A DNA stretch of 64,000 bases from Oscillospiraceae bacterium (GCA_020025275.1 JAHHSI010000008.1:32594-96593); one strand, 5' to 3'. Positions 8,665-18,143 are shown, counted from the stretch's first letter. The notes: a model not told the origin generated them from the sequence alone. Numbers and translations: made by a program.

Positions 8665-9855
8665 TTACGGCTGTGCCGCCGGAAGCACCACTTGGGTGCC
8701 GATCTCCTCCAGACATTCCGCTTTCAGCGTCACCAGCAGACAGCCACCCCGCTGCGCCGCGGCAAACCGGGTGTCACTCACGGTGCTGCCGGGCGGCAGC
8801 TGCTGCTCCAACAGCGCCAACGCCGCCGCTTCACCCTCCTGCCGTGCCGCTTCCACGGTTTTCTCATCCGGGGATGTCTCATAGCTGACCAGCCGCTCTG
8901 TCACCCATGTGATGGGCAGGCGAAAGCCTCCGGGCAGCGTCCACGGGGTGTAGTGTATTATTTTATCACAATTTGCCCCTGTCATGCTACCCTTTCCATA
9001 CAATTTTATGCGCTGTTTTCCGAAATCCACGGCAAAACGAACTGCCGTATCCGCCTTCTCCCGCCGCTGCCCCTGCAGCGGCACCAGAACCGACACCTCG
9101 TGCCACGTTCTGGCCTCTACCTGCCCCATCCCATGGAGCAGCCGCACACCGCTGCGCCCCGTGTCCATGACCCCGGAAATCAGGAGCTGTCCCTCCGTGA
9201 CCGTACTGCCCACCGCCACCTGCGCCACGCCGTCCAGTGCCTGGATCTTGGTGACCCATCCGGCGCACCGCGCCACCACGTTGCTGACCTCATGCTCCTC
9301 CACACGGCGGGGCGGTCGCTGCCGTTCCACCACCTGTACGTGGGCCACACAGCCCTTCACGTTCACCGCCAGCCACGATACGTCCGGCAGCTCCAGCAGC
9401 ACATGGTTGCGCAGATCCTCCTGATCTACCTCCATGCCGAAAGAACCTACGTGTAAGCCGTAGTCCTCCAAGGCCCGCAATATGGTCTCCGTGGGCACCG
9501 TGCGGTTCCCGGTGACCCGGAATTCCCAGATAAAGAGGTTTCCGGCGAGGAACAGCAGCAAAAAGACCGCCACCGCCCCCAGCAGCACATAGCGCCTCCG
9601 GAACCGCAGCAGCAGTGTGGGCGCACCATACTCCGCCAGCGGTGTCACCGTGCACGTAGTCTCCCCGATGACTTCCTGCAGCCGGCAAAGCCCGCGGCGC
9701 GTGGTCATCACGGTAAAAGCGGACGCATCCTGCCACTTCAGTGCCCAGAAGGGAATCTCGTGGGCCGCACAGAGGTTCACCACCCGTTCGGGGCAGGGAC
9801 TCTCCACCTGCAGCCGTACACTGCCCCGGAGAAAATTGATGATCCGTCGGTACAT
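8665..9855 (-). CDS. yqfD: Sporulation protein YqfD
   Basis: The 396-residue protein starts MYRRIINFLRGSVRLQVES and has one clear transmembrane helix (about 90-110, YVLLGAVAVFLLLFLAGNLF). A long extracytoplasmic part follows with FRVTGNRTVPTETI and GWVTKIQALDGVAQV. This is the layout of YqfD, a conserved spore-former protein of the mother-cell programme. A GTG two codons upstream (9861) would overlap yqfC by 4 bp and is an alternative start; the ATG gives the family's usual N terminus. Pairing with yqfC supports the call. Confidence 0.88.
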   Translation of the reverse strand: MYRRIINFLRGSVRLQVESPCPERVVNLCAAHEIPFWALKWQDASAFTVMTTRRGLCRLQEVIGETTCTVTPLAEYGAPTLLLRFRRRYVLLGAVAVFLLLFLAGNLFIWEFRVTGNRTVPTETILRALEDYGLHVGSFGMEVDQEDLRNHVLLELPDVSWLAVNVKGCVAHVQVVERQRPPRRVEEHEVSNVVARCAGWVTKIQALDGVAQVAVGSTVTEGQLLISGVMDTGRSGVRLLHGMGQVEARTWHEVSVLVPLQGQRREKADTAVRFAVDFGKQRIKLYGKGSMTGANCDKIIHYTPWTLPGGFRLPITWVTERLVSYETSPDEKTVEAARQEGEAAALALLEQQLPPGSTVSDTRFAAAQRGGCLLVTLKAECLEEIGTQVVLPAAQP

Positions 9856-9857
9856 GA

Positions 9858-10136
9858 TCACACCAGCTCCACTTTCTCAATATAGCCGCCCACACGCAGC
9901 TCCCCGTCGGTCATGGCCAGCAGCTGCAGCTCCCGCCCGGTCAGCCGCACCGTCATGCTCCCTCCGCCGATTTCCACTGTTTCCGGACTATAGGACAGTA
10001 CGCCCTTGTGCTCCACCATGAAAAACTGCCGATTGCCCACCAATTCCATGCGGGGTACACCCGCCGTCAGATCGCCCGGCAAATCCAGCCGCTCCATGGC
10101 CTCCAGCCCCACATGGGATAAATTCCGCAGATCCAT
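9858..10136 (-). CDS. yqfC: Sporulation protein YqfC
   Basis: The 92-residue protein contains LDLPGDLTAGVPRMELVGN, then a short beta-rich domain with GVLSYSPETVEI and VRLTGRELQLLAMTDGEL. This matches the YabP/YqfC family found only in endospore formers. The start at 10136 is chosen because GGAGGTGGCGT immediately precedes the ATG. It leads the yqfC-yqfD-phoH-ybeY-era set and is divergent from the YlbJ-like gene, with about 105 bp between the two starts for promoters. Confidence 0.88.
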   Translation of the reverse strand: MDLRNLSHVGLEAMERLDLPGDLTAGVPRMELVGNRQFFMVEHKGVLSYSPETVEIGGGSMTVRLTGRELQLLAMTDGELRVGGYIEKVELV

Positions 10137-10241
10137 ACGCCACCTCCATACGGAACACTGTATGCGCCACCGGTGGAAAACTTGCCTGCCCTGTTCTTGT
10201 TTCCGTTGCTCTGGCATAACCTTTGTGGGGAGGGGACAACG

Positions 10242-11141
10242 ATGAAACAGATCTTTTCTGCCCTGGCGGCTCTGGGGCTTCTCCTTTTGCTGCTCTTCGC
10301 CGCGCCGCAGGCAGCAGAGCTGACACGTCAGGCGCTCCGCCTGTGTGCTTCCACCGTGCTCCCGGCGCTCTTTCCGCTGATGGTGGCCTCGTCTCTGGTG
10401 GTGTCACTGGGCTGCGCTGCCACGGCAGGGCGGCTGCTGTCGCCTGTCATGGGCCGTCTGTTCCGCTGCAGCGGCAGCGGCGGTACGGCTCTGCTTCTGG
10501 GGCTTTTGGGCGGCTATCCCTTGGGTGCGCGAACCGTGGCGGCCCTGCGGCGCAGCGGCCGGATCGAAGCGGGCGAAGCCCAGCATCTGCTGCATTTTTG
10601 CAATAACGCCGGCCCTGCATTCATCATCTCCATGGTGGGCAGCCACTTTGGCCGCGCAGCCACCGGGCAGCTGCTCTACCTTATTCATGTGACTGCAGCA
10701 CTGATAACCGGCTTTCTTTTTTCCCGAAAACTTTCGTCTGCGGCGCTATGTTCCACCGTTTCCTCCTCCGAGGAAACGCCGTTTTCCACAGCGCTGGTGG
10801 ACGCCATCGCCGGCGCCGGCACCACCTGTCTCCAGATCTGCAGCTTCATCACCTTTTTTCAGGTGGTGCTGCAGCTGCTGAGCCAGCGGACCGGACTGGT
10901 GCATCCGCTGGCACTGGGTTTTGTGGAGCTGACGTGCGGCATCGTGCGTCTGGGGACAGAGCGCTGGGACTTTGTGGCGGCAGCGGCTCTGCTGGGCTGG
11001 GGCGGCTGCAGTGTCCACTGCCAGACGGCGGCCGTACTGCGGGGCAGCGGCGTATCCATGGCACCCTACCTCCGTGCCAAGCTGCTCCACGGGCTTCTTT
11101 CCGCCGCACTGGCCGCCGCAGCAGCTCCGCTGTTTCTGTAA
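10242..11141 (+). CDS. YlbJ-like sporulation membrane protein (nucleoside-recognition/Gate domain)
   Basis: The 299-residue protein is very hydrophobic with about 7-8 predicted membrane spans. It contains LLGLLGGYPLGARTVAALRRSGRI and HFCNNAGPAFIISMVGSHFG, the two motifs shared by the YlbJ group of nucleoside-recognition (Gate) proteins. YlbJ is a sporulation membrane protein in Bacillus; its cargo is not known. GGGGAGGGG precedes the ATG at 10242. Placement divergent from yqfC is consistent with a sporulation role but does not prove it. Confidence 0.72.
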   Translation: MKQIFSALAALGLLLLLLFAAPQAAELTRQALRLCASTVLPALFPLMVASSLVVSLGCAATAGRLLSPVMGRLFRCSGSGGTALLLGLLGGYPLGARTVAALRRSGRIEAGEAQHLLHFCNNAGPAFIISMVGSHFGRAATGQLLYLIHVTAALITGFLFSRKLSSAALCSTVSSSEETPFSTALVDAIAGAGTTCLQICSFITFFQVVLQLLSQRTGLVHPLALGFVELTCGIVRLGTERWDFVAAAALLGWGGCSVHCQTAAVLRGSGVSMAPYLRAKLLHGLLSAALAAAAAPLFL

Positions 11142-11293
11142 AACAGCCAGAATCGGCCCCCTCCGCAGCAACCGCCCTCTGGCATATGACACCTGTCCTT
11201 TCTGCACACAAAACGCCCTCTCTTCCCTTGGCACACGCCTTCCCCGCACGGCAAATCCTCCCCTGTCCGCCGAAAACCTCGCTCACAGCGAAA

Positions 11294-11319
11294 AAAAGAC
11301 GGCCCGCAGGCCGTCTTTT
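11294..11319. terminator. Terminator between YlbJ-like gene and nucleoside transporter operon
   Basis: An 11-bp perfect stem (11294-11304 with 11309-11319, loop CGCA) has an A run on one side and a T-rich run on the other. It can end both convergent transcripts. Confidence 0.8.
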
Positions 11320-11335
11320 CATTTTGTTGTTTTCC

Positions 11336-12277
11336 TTATCGCTGTCCCTTGTCGTAGGGGATTCCCTCCGCCTTGGGGGCACGGGACTTTTTGGACGTAA
11401 AGGCCAGCACGATCAGGGAAATGATGTAGGGCATCATGTTGTATACCTGACTGGGGATGTTCATGGACGACAGGAAGTCAATTCCCATGTACACGTTGGA
11501 CAGGGCACGGAACAGCCCGAACAGCAGTGCTGCCAGTGCGATCCGGATCGGTTTCCACTGTCCGAAGATCATGACCGCCAGAGACAGGAAGCCGAAGCCC
11601 GCCACGCCGTACTCAAAGCGCCATTCGGACACGCCGGCGGTGATGAATACGATGCCGCCCAGACCGCCCAGAGCGCCGGAGATCAGCACACCGGCCCAGC
11701 GCATCTTGTAGACGTTGATGCCCACGCTGTCCGCCGCCTGGGGATGCTCGCCGCAGGCCATCATGCGCAGGCCGAAGCGGGTCTTATAGAGCGTCACATA
11801 GGCAAAGACCAGTGCGATCACCGTAACGAGCATGAACCAGTTGAACTCGAAATTTCCGATGTTGACGAGGAATGCCTGCTTGGGGGTTGCGTACTGGATG
11901 ACCGAGGACACGTCATCGGGGTTGGCCGCAGTATTGATGGCCTTGACGATGACGGTGGCTGCCGCCACGCCCAGCATATTCAGTGCCGTGCCCACGATGG
12001 TCTGATCGGCCTTAAAGTTGATGCAGGCCACCGCCAGCAGCATGGAGTAGACCACGCCCACCAGTGCCGAAACCAGAAGTACGGACAGGATCATCACGAT
12101 GGCCGGACTGTCGGCGGGCACATAGCGCATGGTCAGTGCGCCGCCCAAGGCGCCCATGATCATAATGCCCTCCAGACCCAGATTGATCACGCCGGAGTGC
12201 TCGGCAAAGCAGCCGCCCAACGCCACCAAGATCAGCACGGAGGCGAAGGTCAATGTGTATTGCAGCAGCAGTAACAT
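11336..12277 (-). CDS. Nucleoside ABC transporter permease (NupQ-type)
   Basis: The 313-residue integral membrane protein contains GVINLGLEGIMIMGALGGAL, typical of the BmpA-associated permease family (branched-chain transporter superfamily) that imports nucleosides. It should form the membrane channel with the permease encoded immediately upstream. Its ATG overlaps the previous stop by one base (TAATG at 12277). The deoC and deoD genes in the same locus make nucleosides the likely cargo. It is the last gene before the terminator at 11294-11319. Confidence 0.85.
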   Translation of the reverse strand: MLLLLQYTLTFASVLILVALGGCFAEHSGVINLGLEGIMIMGALGGALTMRYVPADSPAIVMILSVLLVSALVGVVYSMLLAVACINFKADQTIVGTALNMLGVAAATVIVKAINTAANPDDVSSVIQYATPKQAFLVNIGNFEFNWFMLVTVIALVFAYVTLYKTRFGLRMMACGEHPQAADSVGINVYKMRWAGVLISGALGGLGGIVFITAGVSEWRFEYGVAGFGFLSLAVMIFGQWKPIRIALAALLFGLFRALSNVYMGIDFLSSMNIPSQVYNMMPYIISLIVLAFTSKKSRAPKAEGIPYDKGQR

Positions 12278-13434
12278 TATTGATCGCCTCCTTTCTTCTC
12301 AGGCGCATCGCCCTGCGTCGGCGGCTGCGCCGCCTTCAGGGCCGCTTTTTCCTCCCGCTTGGCGATGCTTGTATTGATGGCATGCTTCATAAAGAGGACA
12401 AAGCCGCACAGGTAGATGATCATGGACGAGATCAGATCGGAGATCTGCGAACAGTACAGGGTCTTATCCACATAGGCGCCGCCCACGGTGATATGCTGAA
12501 TAAAGAACGAGGACAAAATGGCGCCGATGGGGTGCAGTCCGCCCAGGAAGGCGGCGGCAATACCGTTGAAGCCCATGGCCGGAACGGAGGATGTACTGCA
12601 CTGCCACTGCTCATATCCGGTGAGATACAGCATCGCAGCGCCCAAACCGGCCAGTGCACCGCCAATGACCAGTGTCAGAATGATGTTGCGCTTTTCGGCC
12701 ATACCGCAGTACTTGGCCGCATTTTTGTTGTTGCCGGTGGCCTTCAGCTCGTAGCCGAAGCGGGTTTTTTCCAATACCACCCACACCAGTACGGCAATCA
12801 CGATGGACAGCGGAATGGCCAGACCTACATACTGGTTGTTGTTGAAGAGCTGGCCCAGTCCCAGTGAAGGCAGTAGAGCGCCGGGATTCTTGGACGCCAA
12901 CAGGTAGGTGTAGGGACTGGTCTCCTCCTTCACCTGTGTCAGCAGCATATTCACCAGATACAATGTGATCCAGTTGAGCATAATGCCGGAAATGACCTCA
13001 TTGACGTTGCAGTAGGACTTCAGCAGGCCGCTGATGGCACCCAGCAGCGCACCGGCCGCCATGGCCAGCAGCATACAGACCCACCACGGCATATTCCACG
13101 CCAGAGCGGCATACAGTCCCACACCGATGCCGGCGCAGTACTGGCCGGCCACACCGATGTTGAAAAGGCCCACTTTATAGGCAAAGAGGATGGACAGCGA
13201 GCACATCAGCAGCGGGGCCGTCTTGACCAGCGTATTGCCCAGATATTTCATCTGCATGGAGGTCTTGCTGTAGTTCAGGAAGTTCTTCACCACCGCAACA
13301 ATGGCCTGTCCGGCACCGGCGGGATTGATGAACAGCAGCACGATATAGCCCAGCAGCAGGCCCAGCAGCACGCACACCAGGGATGCCAGCAGTGTCTGCA
13401 CGCCGCTGCTTTTCAGCGGATTTTTCTTTTTCAT
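12277..13434 (-). CDS. Nucleoside ABC transporter permease (NupP-type)
   Basis: The 385-residue permease has a basic N terminus, about 9-10 membrane spans, and the motifs FAYKVGLFNIGVAGQY and FNGIAAAFLGGLHPIG found in YufP/NupP proteins. It is the longer of the two permeases, as usual in this family. It overlaps the ATPase gene upstream by 4 bp (ATGA at 13431-13434) and the second permease by 1 bp, so all three are translationally coupled. Confidence 0.85.
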   Translation of the reverse strand: MKKKNPLKSSGVQTLLASLVCVLLGLLLGYIVLLFINPAGAGQAIVAVVKNFLNYSKTSMQMKYLGNTLVKTAPLLMCSLSILFAYKVGLFNIGVAGQYCAGIGVGLYAALAWNMPWWVCMLLAMAAGALLGAISGLLKSYCNVNEVISGIMLNWITLYLVNMLLTQVKEETSPYTYLLASKNPGALLPSLGLGQLFNNNQYVGLAIPLSIVIAVLVWVVLEKTRFGYELKATGNNKNAAKYCGMAEKRNIILTLVIGGALAGLGAAMLYLTGYEQWQCSTSSVPAMGFNGIAAAFLGGLHPIGAILSSFFIQHITVGGAYVDKTLYCSQISDLISSMIIYLCGFVLFMKHAINTSIAKREEKAALKAAQPPTQGDAPEKKGGDQ

Positions 13435-14969
13435 GCCTTCACCTCATCTCTCTTGGCGCCCGCCATGTAGAGGCCCAGTTCCTCCTGCGTGGTGGTCTTG
13501 GGGTCCAGTTCGCCCACGATCTCACCTTCGTACATAACCAGAATACGATCCGGCACATCCATGACTTCATCCAGTTCCAAAGACACCAGCAGCACGGCCT
13601 TGCCGGCATCGCGCTGGGCCACCAGCTGCTTGTGGATGTACTCGATGGCGCCTACGTCCAGACCACGGGTAGGCTGAACCGCCACCAACAGCTCCGGCTC
13701 CTTGTCGATCTCACGGGCAATAATGGCCTTTTGTTGGTTGCCGCCGGACATACTGCGGGCCGTGGTCACAGGGCCCTGTCCGGAGCGGACATCGTACTGA
13801 TCGATCAGCTTCTGGGCATATTTCCGGATATTGTCCCGGCGCAAAAAGCCCAGCTTATCCGTAAATTCCGGTTCAAAATACCGCTGCAGCACCAGATTAT
13901 CCTCCAGCGAATAATCCAGTACCAGTCCGTGCTTGTGCCGGTCCTCCGGAATATGGCTCATTCCCTTGAGGCTGCGCTGACGGATGGATGCCTTGGTGAT
14001 GTCCTCCCCGCAAAGGGAGATTTTCCCCTCGGTCAGATGCTCCAGACCGGTCAGGCCATAGACAAATTCCGTCTGCCCGTTGCCGTCAATGCCGGCAAGG
14101 CACACGATCTCGCCGCGGCGTACCTGCAGGGATACATCCTTCACGGCGCTGTTATTGTGTGTTTTGGAGGCCACGGTCATGTGCTGCACATCCAGCACCA
14201 CGTCGCCCAGTTCCTTAGGTTTTTTCTCCACATGGAAGTTGACATTGCGGCCCACCATCATGGCCGACAGTTCTTCCATGGTGGTGTTGGCGGTCTCCAC
14301 CGTGCCGATGTACTTGCCCTTGCGCAGCACCGTACAGCGGTCGGCCACCGCCATGATCTCTGCCAGCTTGTGGGAAATGAAGAGGATGGACTTGCCTTCG
14401 GCCGCCAGATTCTTCATGATCTCCATCAGCTCGTCGATCTCCTGCGGCGTCAGAACGGCCGTAGGCTCGTCAAAAATCAGGATCTCATTGTCTCGGTACA
14501 GCATTTTCAGGATCTCGGTCCGCTGCTGCATACCCACAGTGATGTCCTCAATCAGAGCATCCGGATCGACACGCAGGCCGTATTTCTCCGACAGAGCCAG
14601 TACTTTTTCCCGGGCCGCTTTCTTTTGCAGAAAGCCGCATTTTGTGGGTTCAACGCCCATAATGATATTATCCAGCACCGTGAAACACTCCACCAGCTTA
14701 AAGTGCTGGTGGACCATGCCGATGCCCAACGCATTGGCATCGTTGGGGTTCTTGATGGAGACGGTCTGTCCCTCTTTTTTGATGACGCCCTCCTCCGGCT
14801 GATACAGCCCGAACAGAACCGACATCAGGGTAGACTTGCCTGCACCGTTTTCACCCAACAGCGCGTGAATTTCTCCCTTACGCAGCTGCAGCGTAATGTT
14901 ATCATTGGCGATGATCCCTGGGAACTTTTTCGTAATATTCAGCATTTCGATGGCATACTGAGTTTCCAA
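13431..14969 (-). CDS. Nucleoside ABC transporter ATPase (NupO-type, two ABC domains)
   Basis: The 512-residue protein carries two fused ABC domains, as in NupO and RbsA. The N-terminal domain has Walker A GENGAGKST and Walker B ILIFDEPTAVLTPQE. The second has a degenerate P-loop (GIDGNGQTEF), usual in this family, and the signature SGGNQQKAIIARE. I chose the TTG at 14969 because GGAGGG lies 8 bp upstream and the family N terminus begins there; an in-frame frame open to 15068 has no ribosome site. It energises uptake through the two downstream permeases. Confidence 0.86.
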   Translation of the reverse strand: METQYAIEMLNITKKFPGIIANDNITLQLRKGEIHALLGENGAGKSTLMSVLFGLYQPEEGVIKKEGQTVSIKNPNDANALGIGMVHQHFKLVECFTVLDNIIMGVEPTKCGFLQKKAAREKVLALSEKYGLRVDPDALIEDITVGMQQRTEILKMLYRDNEILIFDEPTAVLTPQEIDELMEIMKNLAAEGKSILFISHKLAEIMAVADRCTVLRKGKYIGTVETANTTMEELSAMMVGRNVNFHVEKKPKELGDVVLDVQHMTVASKTHNNSAVKDVSLQVRRGEIVCLAGIDGNGQTEFVYGLTGLEHLTEGKISLCGEDITKASIRQRSLKGMSHIPEDRHKHGLVLDYSLEDNLVLQRYFEPEFTDKLGFLRRDNIRKYAQKLIDQYDVRSGQGPVTTARSMSGGNQQKAIIAREIDKEPELLVAVQPTRGLDVGAIEYIHKQLVAQRDAGKAVLLVSLELDEVMDVPDRILVMYEGEIVGELDPKTTTQEELGLYMAGAKRDEVKA

Positions 14970-15117
14970 GTGAAACGCCCTCCTTCCGTTTTCATGGCCC
15001 GCACACAATCTACGGGGACGGAAACCATGTGTAGAATATAGTATACTATATTTCCTCATATAAATCAAAGTCTATTTGTGGAAATACCGGGGAAAATTCA
15101 CCCCTTGTGCGCAAAAA

Positions 15118-15143
15118 AGAAGACGGGTTTTCACCCGTCTTCT
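15118..15143 (-). terminator. Terminator or processing hairpin between bmpA and the transporter ATPase gene
   Basis: An 11-bp stem (15118-15128 with 15133-15143) is followed on the minus strand by a run of six T. Lying inside the transporter operon, it probably lets the binding protein be made in excess over membrane components. Confidence 0.75.
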
Positions 15144-15162
15144 CTTAAAGATTCACGATGGA

Positions 15163-16365
15163 TCAGCCAACGATACGACCCAGATCATTGACCGTCACAT
15201 TGGTGGTGGCAGGCATCGCACTGATGTCATCGGAAACAGTGATCTTGCCCTCCACCATAGCCTTCACCATGGCGGTATAGTCATCCTTGGTGAACTGATC
15301 GTTCCACTGGGTGGTCTCCATGGGGATCTGGACATAGTTCAGTGCCGGATCATCAGCGCTGACCAGACCCAGGGTCTCCACCTTGCCGCCGTACTTGGTC
15401 CAGTTGTCGTTGAGAACAACATCGGTCAGCGTATCAAACGTGGTGGGATACAGGCCCTTCATGGCGGAGGTCAGAGTGCGGGAGTTGTCGGCATCGCCGG
15501 CATACTTGGCGATCACGGGAGCCTGATCGGTGTCAACACCGATGACCTTGGCGCCCTCGACCTTCTTGGCAGCGTCCACAGCGGAGGTGTAGATACCGCC
15601 GCCGCAAGCGAACACCACCTGAGTGCCGCCGGCATACCAGGTATCCATCACAGCGGTGATGTCGGCATTGCCGAAGAACAGACCGCCGTAGATGTAGTTC
15701 ATCTCGACCTTCTTATTCAGCTCCTTGGCCGCAGCATCGGCACCCTGGATATAGCCGTAGCCGTAGCGCTGAACAGCGGGAACGGACATACCGCCCAGGA
15801 AGCCCAGCTTCTCATAGCCCAGCTTCACGGCAGCGTAACCGGCCATGTAGCCGCTCAGCTCTTCCTTATACACGCAGGCATAGACGTTGGAAGCCACGTG
15901 GGGCTCGTTGGAGGGATCTACCAGATCGGTACGGTTGCCGTCCTTGTCGTGGTTGTAGAAGTTGTCCTCGATGTCGAACTGGCTGACGTCCAGAGCGATG
16001 AACTTCACATCGGGATACTCGTCCTGAACCGCAACGATGGCGCCGCCGAAGGCGAAGCCGGGCATCACGATCACGTTGTAGCCCTCGTCCACAGCCTGCT
16101 CGATCATGGCCACACGGTCGGCGGTGTTGTCGCCGGCGGGCTTTTTGTAGGTAAACTCGACGTTGTTCTTCTCGGCAAATGCCTTGCAGGCCTCGTACGT
16201 GGTCTGGTTGAAGGACTGGTCGGTAATATCACCATAGTCGGTAATCATGGCGATCTTAGCGGTGACTTTCTCTCCGTCCTTTTTCCCGTCATCGCTGCCG
16301 CCGCCGCAGGCGACCAGGCTCAGCGCCATAACGAGAGCAAGAATCAGTGCAAGAAACTTTTTCAT
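15163..16365 (-). CDS. BMP-family nucleoside-binding lipoprotein
   Basis: The 400-residue protein starts with a lipoprotein signal (MKKFLALILALVMALSLVAC) and continues as a Bmp/PnrA-type periplasmic-binding protein with ITDYGDITDQSFNQTTYEA, VIVMPGFAFGGAI and VVFACGGGIYTSAVDAAKK. PnrA-like members bind purine nucleosides, which suits the deoC-deoD context. The ATG at 16365 is chosen because the lipoprotein signal begins there. It has its own promoter and is followed by a hairpin, giving it independent dosage from the transporter core. Confidence 0.88.
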   Translation of the reverse strand: MKKFLALILALVMALSLVACGGGSDDGKKDGEKVTAKIAMITDYGDITDQSFNQTTYEACKAFAEKNNVEFTYKKPAGDNTADRVAMIEQAVDEGYNVIVMPGFAFGGAIVAVQDEYPDVKFIALDVSQFDIEDNFYNHDKDGNRTDLVDPSNEPHVASNVYACVYKEELSGYMAGYAAVKLGYEKLGFLGGMSVPAVQRYGYGYIQGADAAAKELNKKVEMNYIYGGLFFGNADITAVMDTWYAGGTQVVFACGGGIYTSAVDAAKKVEGAKVIGVDTDQAPVIAKYAGDADNSRTLTSAMKGLYPTTFDTLTDVVLNDNWTKYGGKVETLGLVSADDPALNYVQIPMETTQWNDQFTKDDYTAMVKAMVEGKITVSDDISAMPATTNVTVNDLGRIVG

Positions 16366-16418
16366 AATTCTCAATACCTTTCCTTTCTTGAGTTGTGGGA
16401 CAATGCCCATCCGCCTGT

Positions 16419-16447
16419 ATTGTAGCAAATTTTTCATCCGATGGCAA
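16419..16447 (-). promoter_or_regulatory. Promoter for bmpA and the nucleoside transporter
   Basis: On the minus strand TTGCCA (16442-16447) and TACAAT (16419-16424) are separated by 17 bp, downstream of the deoD terminator. Confidence 0.65.
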
Positions 16448-16508
16448 GGCTTTTTCCTCTCCTGCCGTGTCAAATCCCCCCACAGGCCGCAAAATCTTCC
16501 GACAAAAA

Positions 16509-16536
16509 CAGGGCGGATTCGAAAGGACCCGCCCTG
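16509..16536 (-). terminator. Terminator after deoD
   Basis: An 8-bp GC-rich stem (16509-16516 with 16529-16536) is followed on the minus strand by five T. Confidence 0.65.
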
Positions 16537-16549
16537 CTGCGTCGTTCTT

Positions 16550-17266
16550 TTACTTGTTGGCCATTTTTACGGCCGCTTCCAGTGCGATCTTCATCATGTT
16601 GGTGAAGGTGTTCTGGCGCTCGTCCGGACTCAGCTCCTCGCCGGTCACCAGATTATCGGAGATCGAGCAGATGGCCAGCGCACGCTTGCCGGTATAGGCG
16701 GCGTTGCAGTAGAGGCCGGCGGCCTCCATCTCCACGGCCATGACACCCATTTTCATGAAGCGGTCGTTGCGCTTGGCCGCATCATAGAAGGTGTCGGAGG
16801 AGTAGAGATTGCCCACGGGCATCTTCACGCCCAGCTCCTTGGCCGACTCCACGGCGGCCATCAGCAGATCGAAATCCGCAATGGGGGCAAAGGTGCCGCC
16901 CAGCTCGTACTGGCTGGCGTAATCGGAATTGGTGCACGCACCCATGCCGGCCACGACGCTGCCCAGCTCCAGATCCGCACGCATGGCGCCGGCGCTGCCC
17001 ACCCGGATGATGTTTTCCACATCATACTGGGTATAGAGCTCATAGGAATAGATGCCGATGGAGGGGATTCCCATACCGGAGGCCATCACGGACACCGGAA
17101 CGCCCTTATATGTGCCGGTATAACCCTGTACGCCACGTACATTGTTCACCAGAACACGGTCCTCCAGAAAGGTTTCGGCAATAAACTTGGCCCGCAGGGG
17201 ATCGCCGGGCATGAGGACGGTTTTTGCGAATGCGCCCTTTTCGGCGCCGTTATGAGGGGTAGACAT
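16550..17266 (-). CDS. deoD: Purine-nucleoside phosphorylase, DeoD type
   Basis: DeoD cleaves purine (deoxy)nucleosides with phosphate into base and (deoxy)ribose 1-phosphate in the cytoplasm. The 238-residue length is standard for the hexameric type. Motifs include VLMPGDPLRAKFIAETF, NVRGVQGYTGTYKG, MGIPSIGIYSYEL, VEMEAAGLY and CSISDNL. AAGGAGAAAGCG precedes the ATG at 17266, only 19 bp after the deoC stop, so the two form one operon. Confidence 0.96.
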   Translation of the reverse strand: MSTPHNGAEKGAFAKTVLMPGDPLRAKFIAETFLEDRVLVNNVRGVQGYTGTYKGVPVSVMASGMGIPSIGIYSYELYTQYDVENIIRVGSAGAMRADLELGSVVAGMGACTNSDYASQYELGGTFAPIADFDLLMAAVESAKELGVKMPVGNLYSSDTFYDAAKRNDRFMKMGVMAVEMEAAGLYCNAAYTGKRALAICSISDNLVTGEELSPDERQNTFTNMMKIALEAAVKMANK

Positions 17267-17285
17267 ATACGCTTTCTCCTTTTCC

Positions 17286-17948
17286 TTATTCTTCCATTGC
17301 CTTGACGGCCTTGACGATCCGGGAGGTCCCCAGACGGTCGGCGCCCAGCGCCACAAAATCTCTGGCGTCATCCAGATTGGCGATACCGCCGGCTGCCTTG
17401 ATCTTCACATGAGGGGCCACGTGTGCCTTGAAGAGGGCCACGTCCTCCCGGGTGGCGCCGCCTCCGCCAAAGCCGGTGGAGGTCTTGATATACTCGGCGC
17501 CGGACTGGCTGACCACACGGCACATCTCGATTTTTTCCTCATCTGTAAGCAGACAGGTCTCGATGATGACCTTCAGCAGCTTGCCGCCGCAGGCCTCCTT
17601 GACCTGCCGGATCTCGTCGAGGACCTTGTCGTAAAGACGGTCCTTGACCCAGCCGATGTTGATGACCATGTCGATCTCGTCGGCTCCGTTTTCCACGGCG
17701 TCCCGTGTCTCGGCGCACTTGGCTGCCGTGGTGGAATAGCCGTTGGGGAAGCCGATCACCGTGCAGATGGGCAGCTTGCCCTCCACGTAGTCAGCGGCCT
17801 GCTTCACGTAGGACGAGGGGATGCACGCACTGGCGCAGCCGTAGCGGATGCTGTCATCACAAATGGTACGGATTTCGTCCCATGTAGCCCCCTGACTGAG
17901 CAGTGTATGGTCTACCTTGGCGAGGATCGCCTGCAATTCCTGATTCAT
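17286..17948 (-). CDS. deoC: Deoxyribose-phosphate aldolase
   Basis: DeoC splits 2-deoxyribose 5-phosphate into glyceraldehyde 3-phosphate and acetaldehyde. The 220-residue protein has VDHTLL, the Schiff-base region YIKTSTGFG and the second conserved lysine in VKIKAAGGI. Upstream of deoD in the same operon, it completes deoxynucleoside use except for a phosphopentomutase (deoB), which is not in the window. A promoter lies at 17997-18025. Confidence 0.96.
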   Translation of the reverse strand: MNQELQAILAKVDHTLLSQGATWDEIRTICDDSIRYGCASACIPSSYVKQAADYVEGKLPICTVIGFPNGYSTTAAKCAETRDAVENGADEIDMVINIGWVKDRLYDKVLDEIRQVKEACGGKLLKVIIETCLLTDEEKIEMCRVVSQSGAEYIKTSTGFGGGGATREDVALFKAHVAPHVKIKAAGGIANLDDARDFVALGADRLGTSRIVKAVKAMEE

Positions 17949-17996
17949 ATAATGATACTCCTTTCGGGTGGTGATTTGTCCGATTCTGGTCTATAG

Positions 17997-18025
17997 ATTG
18001 TACCACAGCCCTTGTCAGATGTAAA
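17997..18025 (-). promoter_or_regulatory. Promoter for deoC-deoD
   Basis: TTTACA (18020-18025) and TACAAT (17997-18002) on the minus strand are separated by 17 bp. A clear DeoR operator was not recognised. Confidence 0.6.
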
Positions 18026-18091
18026 CAAAAAACCATTTCTTTGTGGCGGCTTTTCCCCCTTTGTGCCATAAAAATCGTCAAAGCCGCCCTC

Positions 18092-18120
18092 TTGACGGAA
18101 CCGTTTTTTTGTACTATGAT
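18092..18120 (+). promoter_or_regulatory. Promoter for the FMN-riboswitch/ribU transcript
   Basis: TTGACG (18092-18097), 17-bp spacer and TATGAT (18115-18120) lie just upstream of the riboswitch. Confidence 0.7.
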
Positions 18121-18143
18121 GAACACAGAAGTTCATATGGAAA

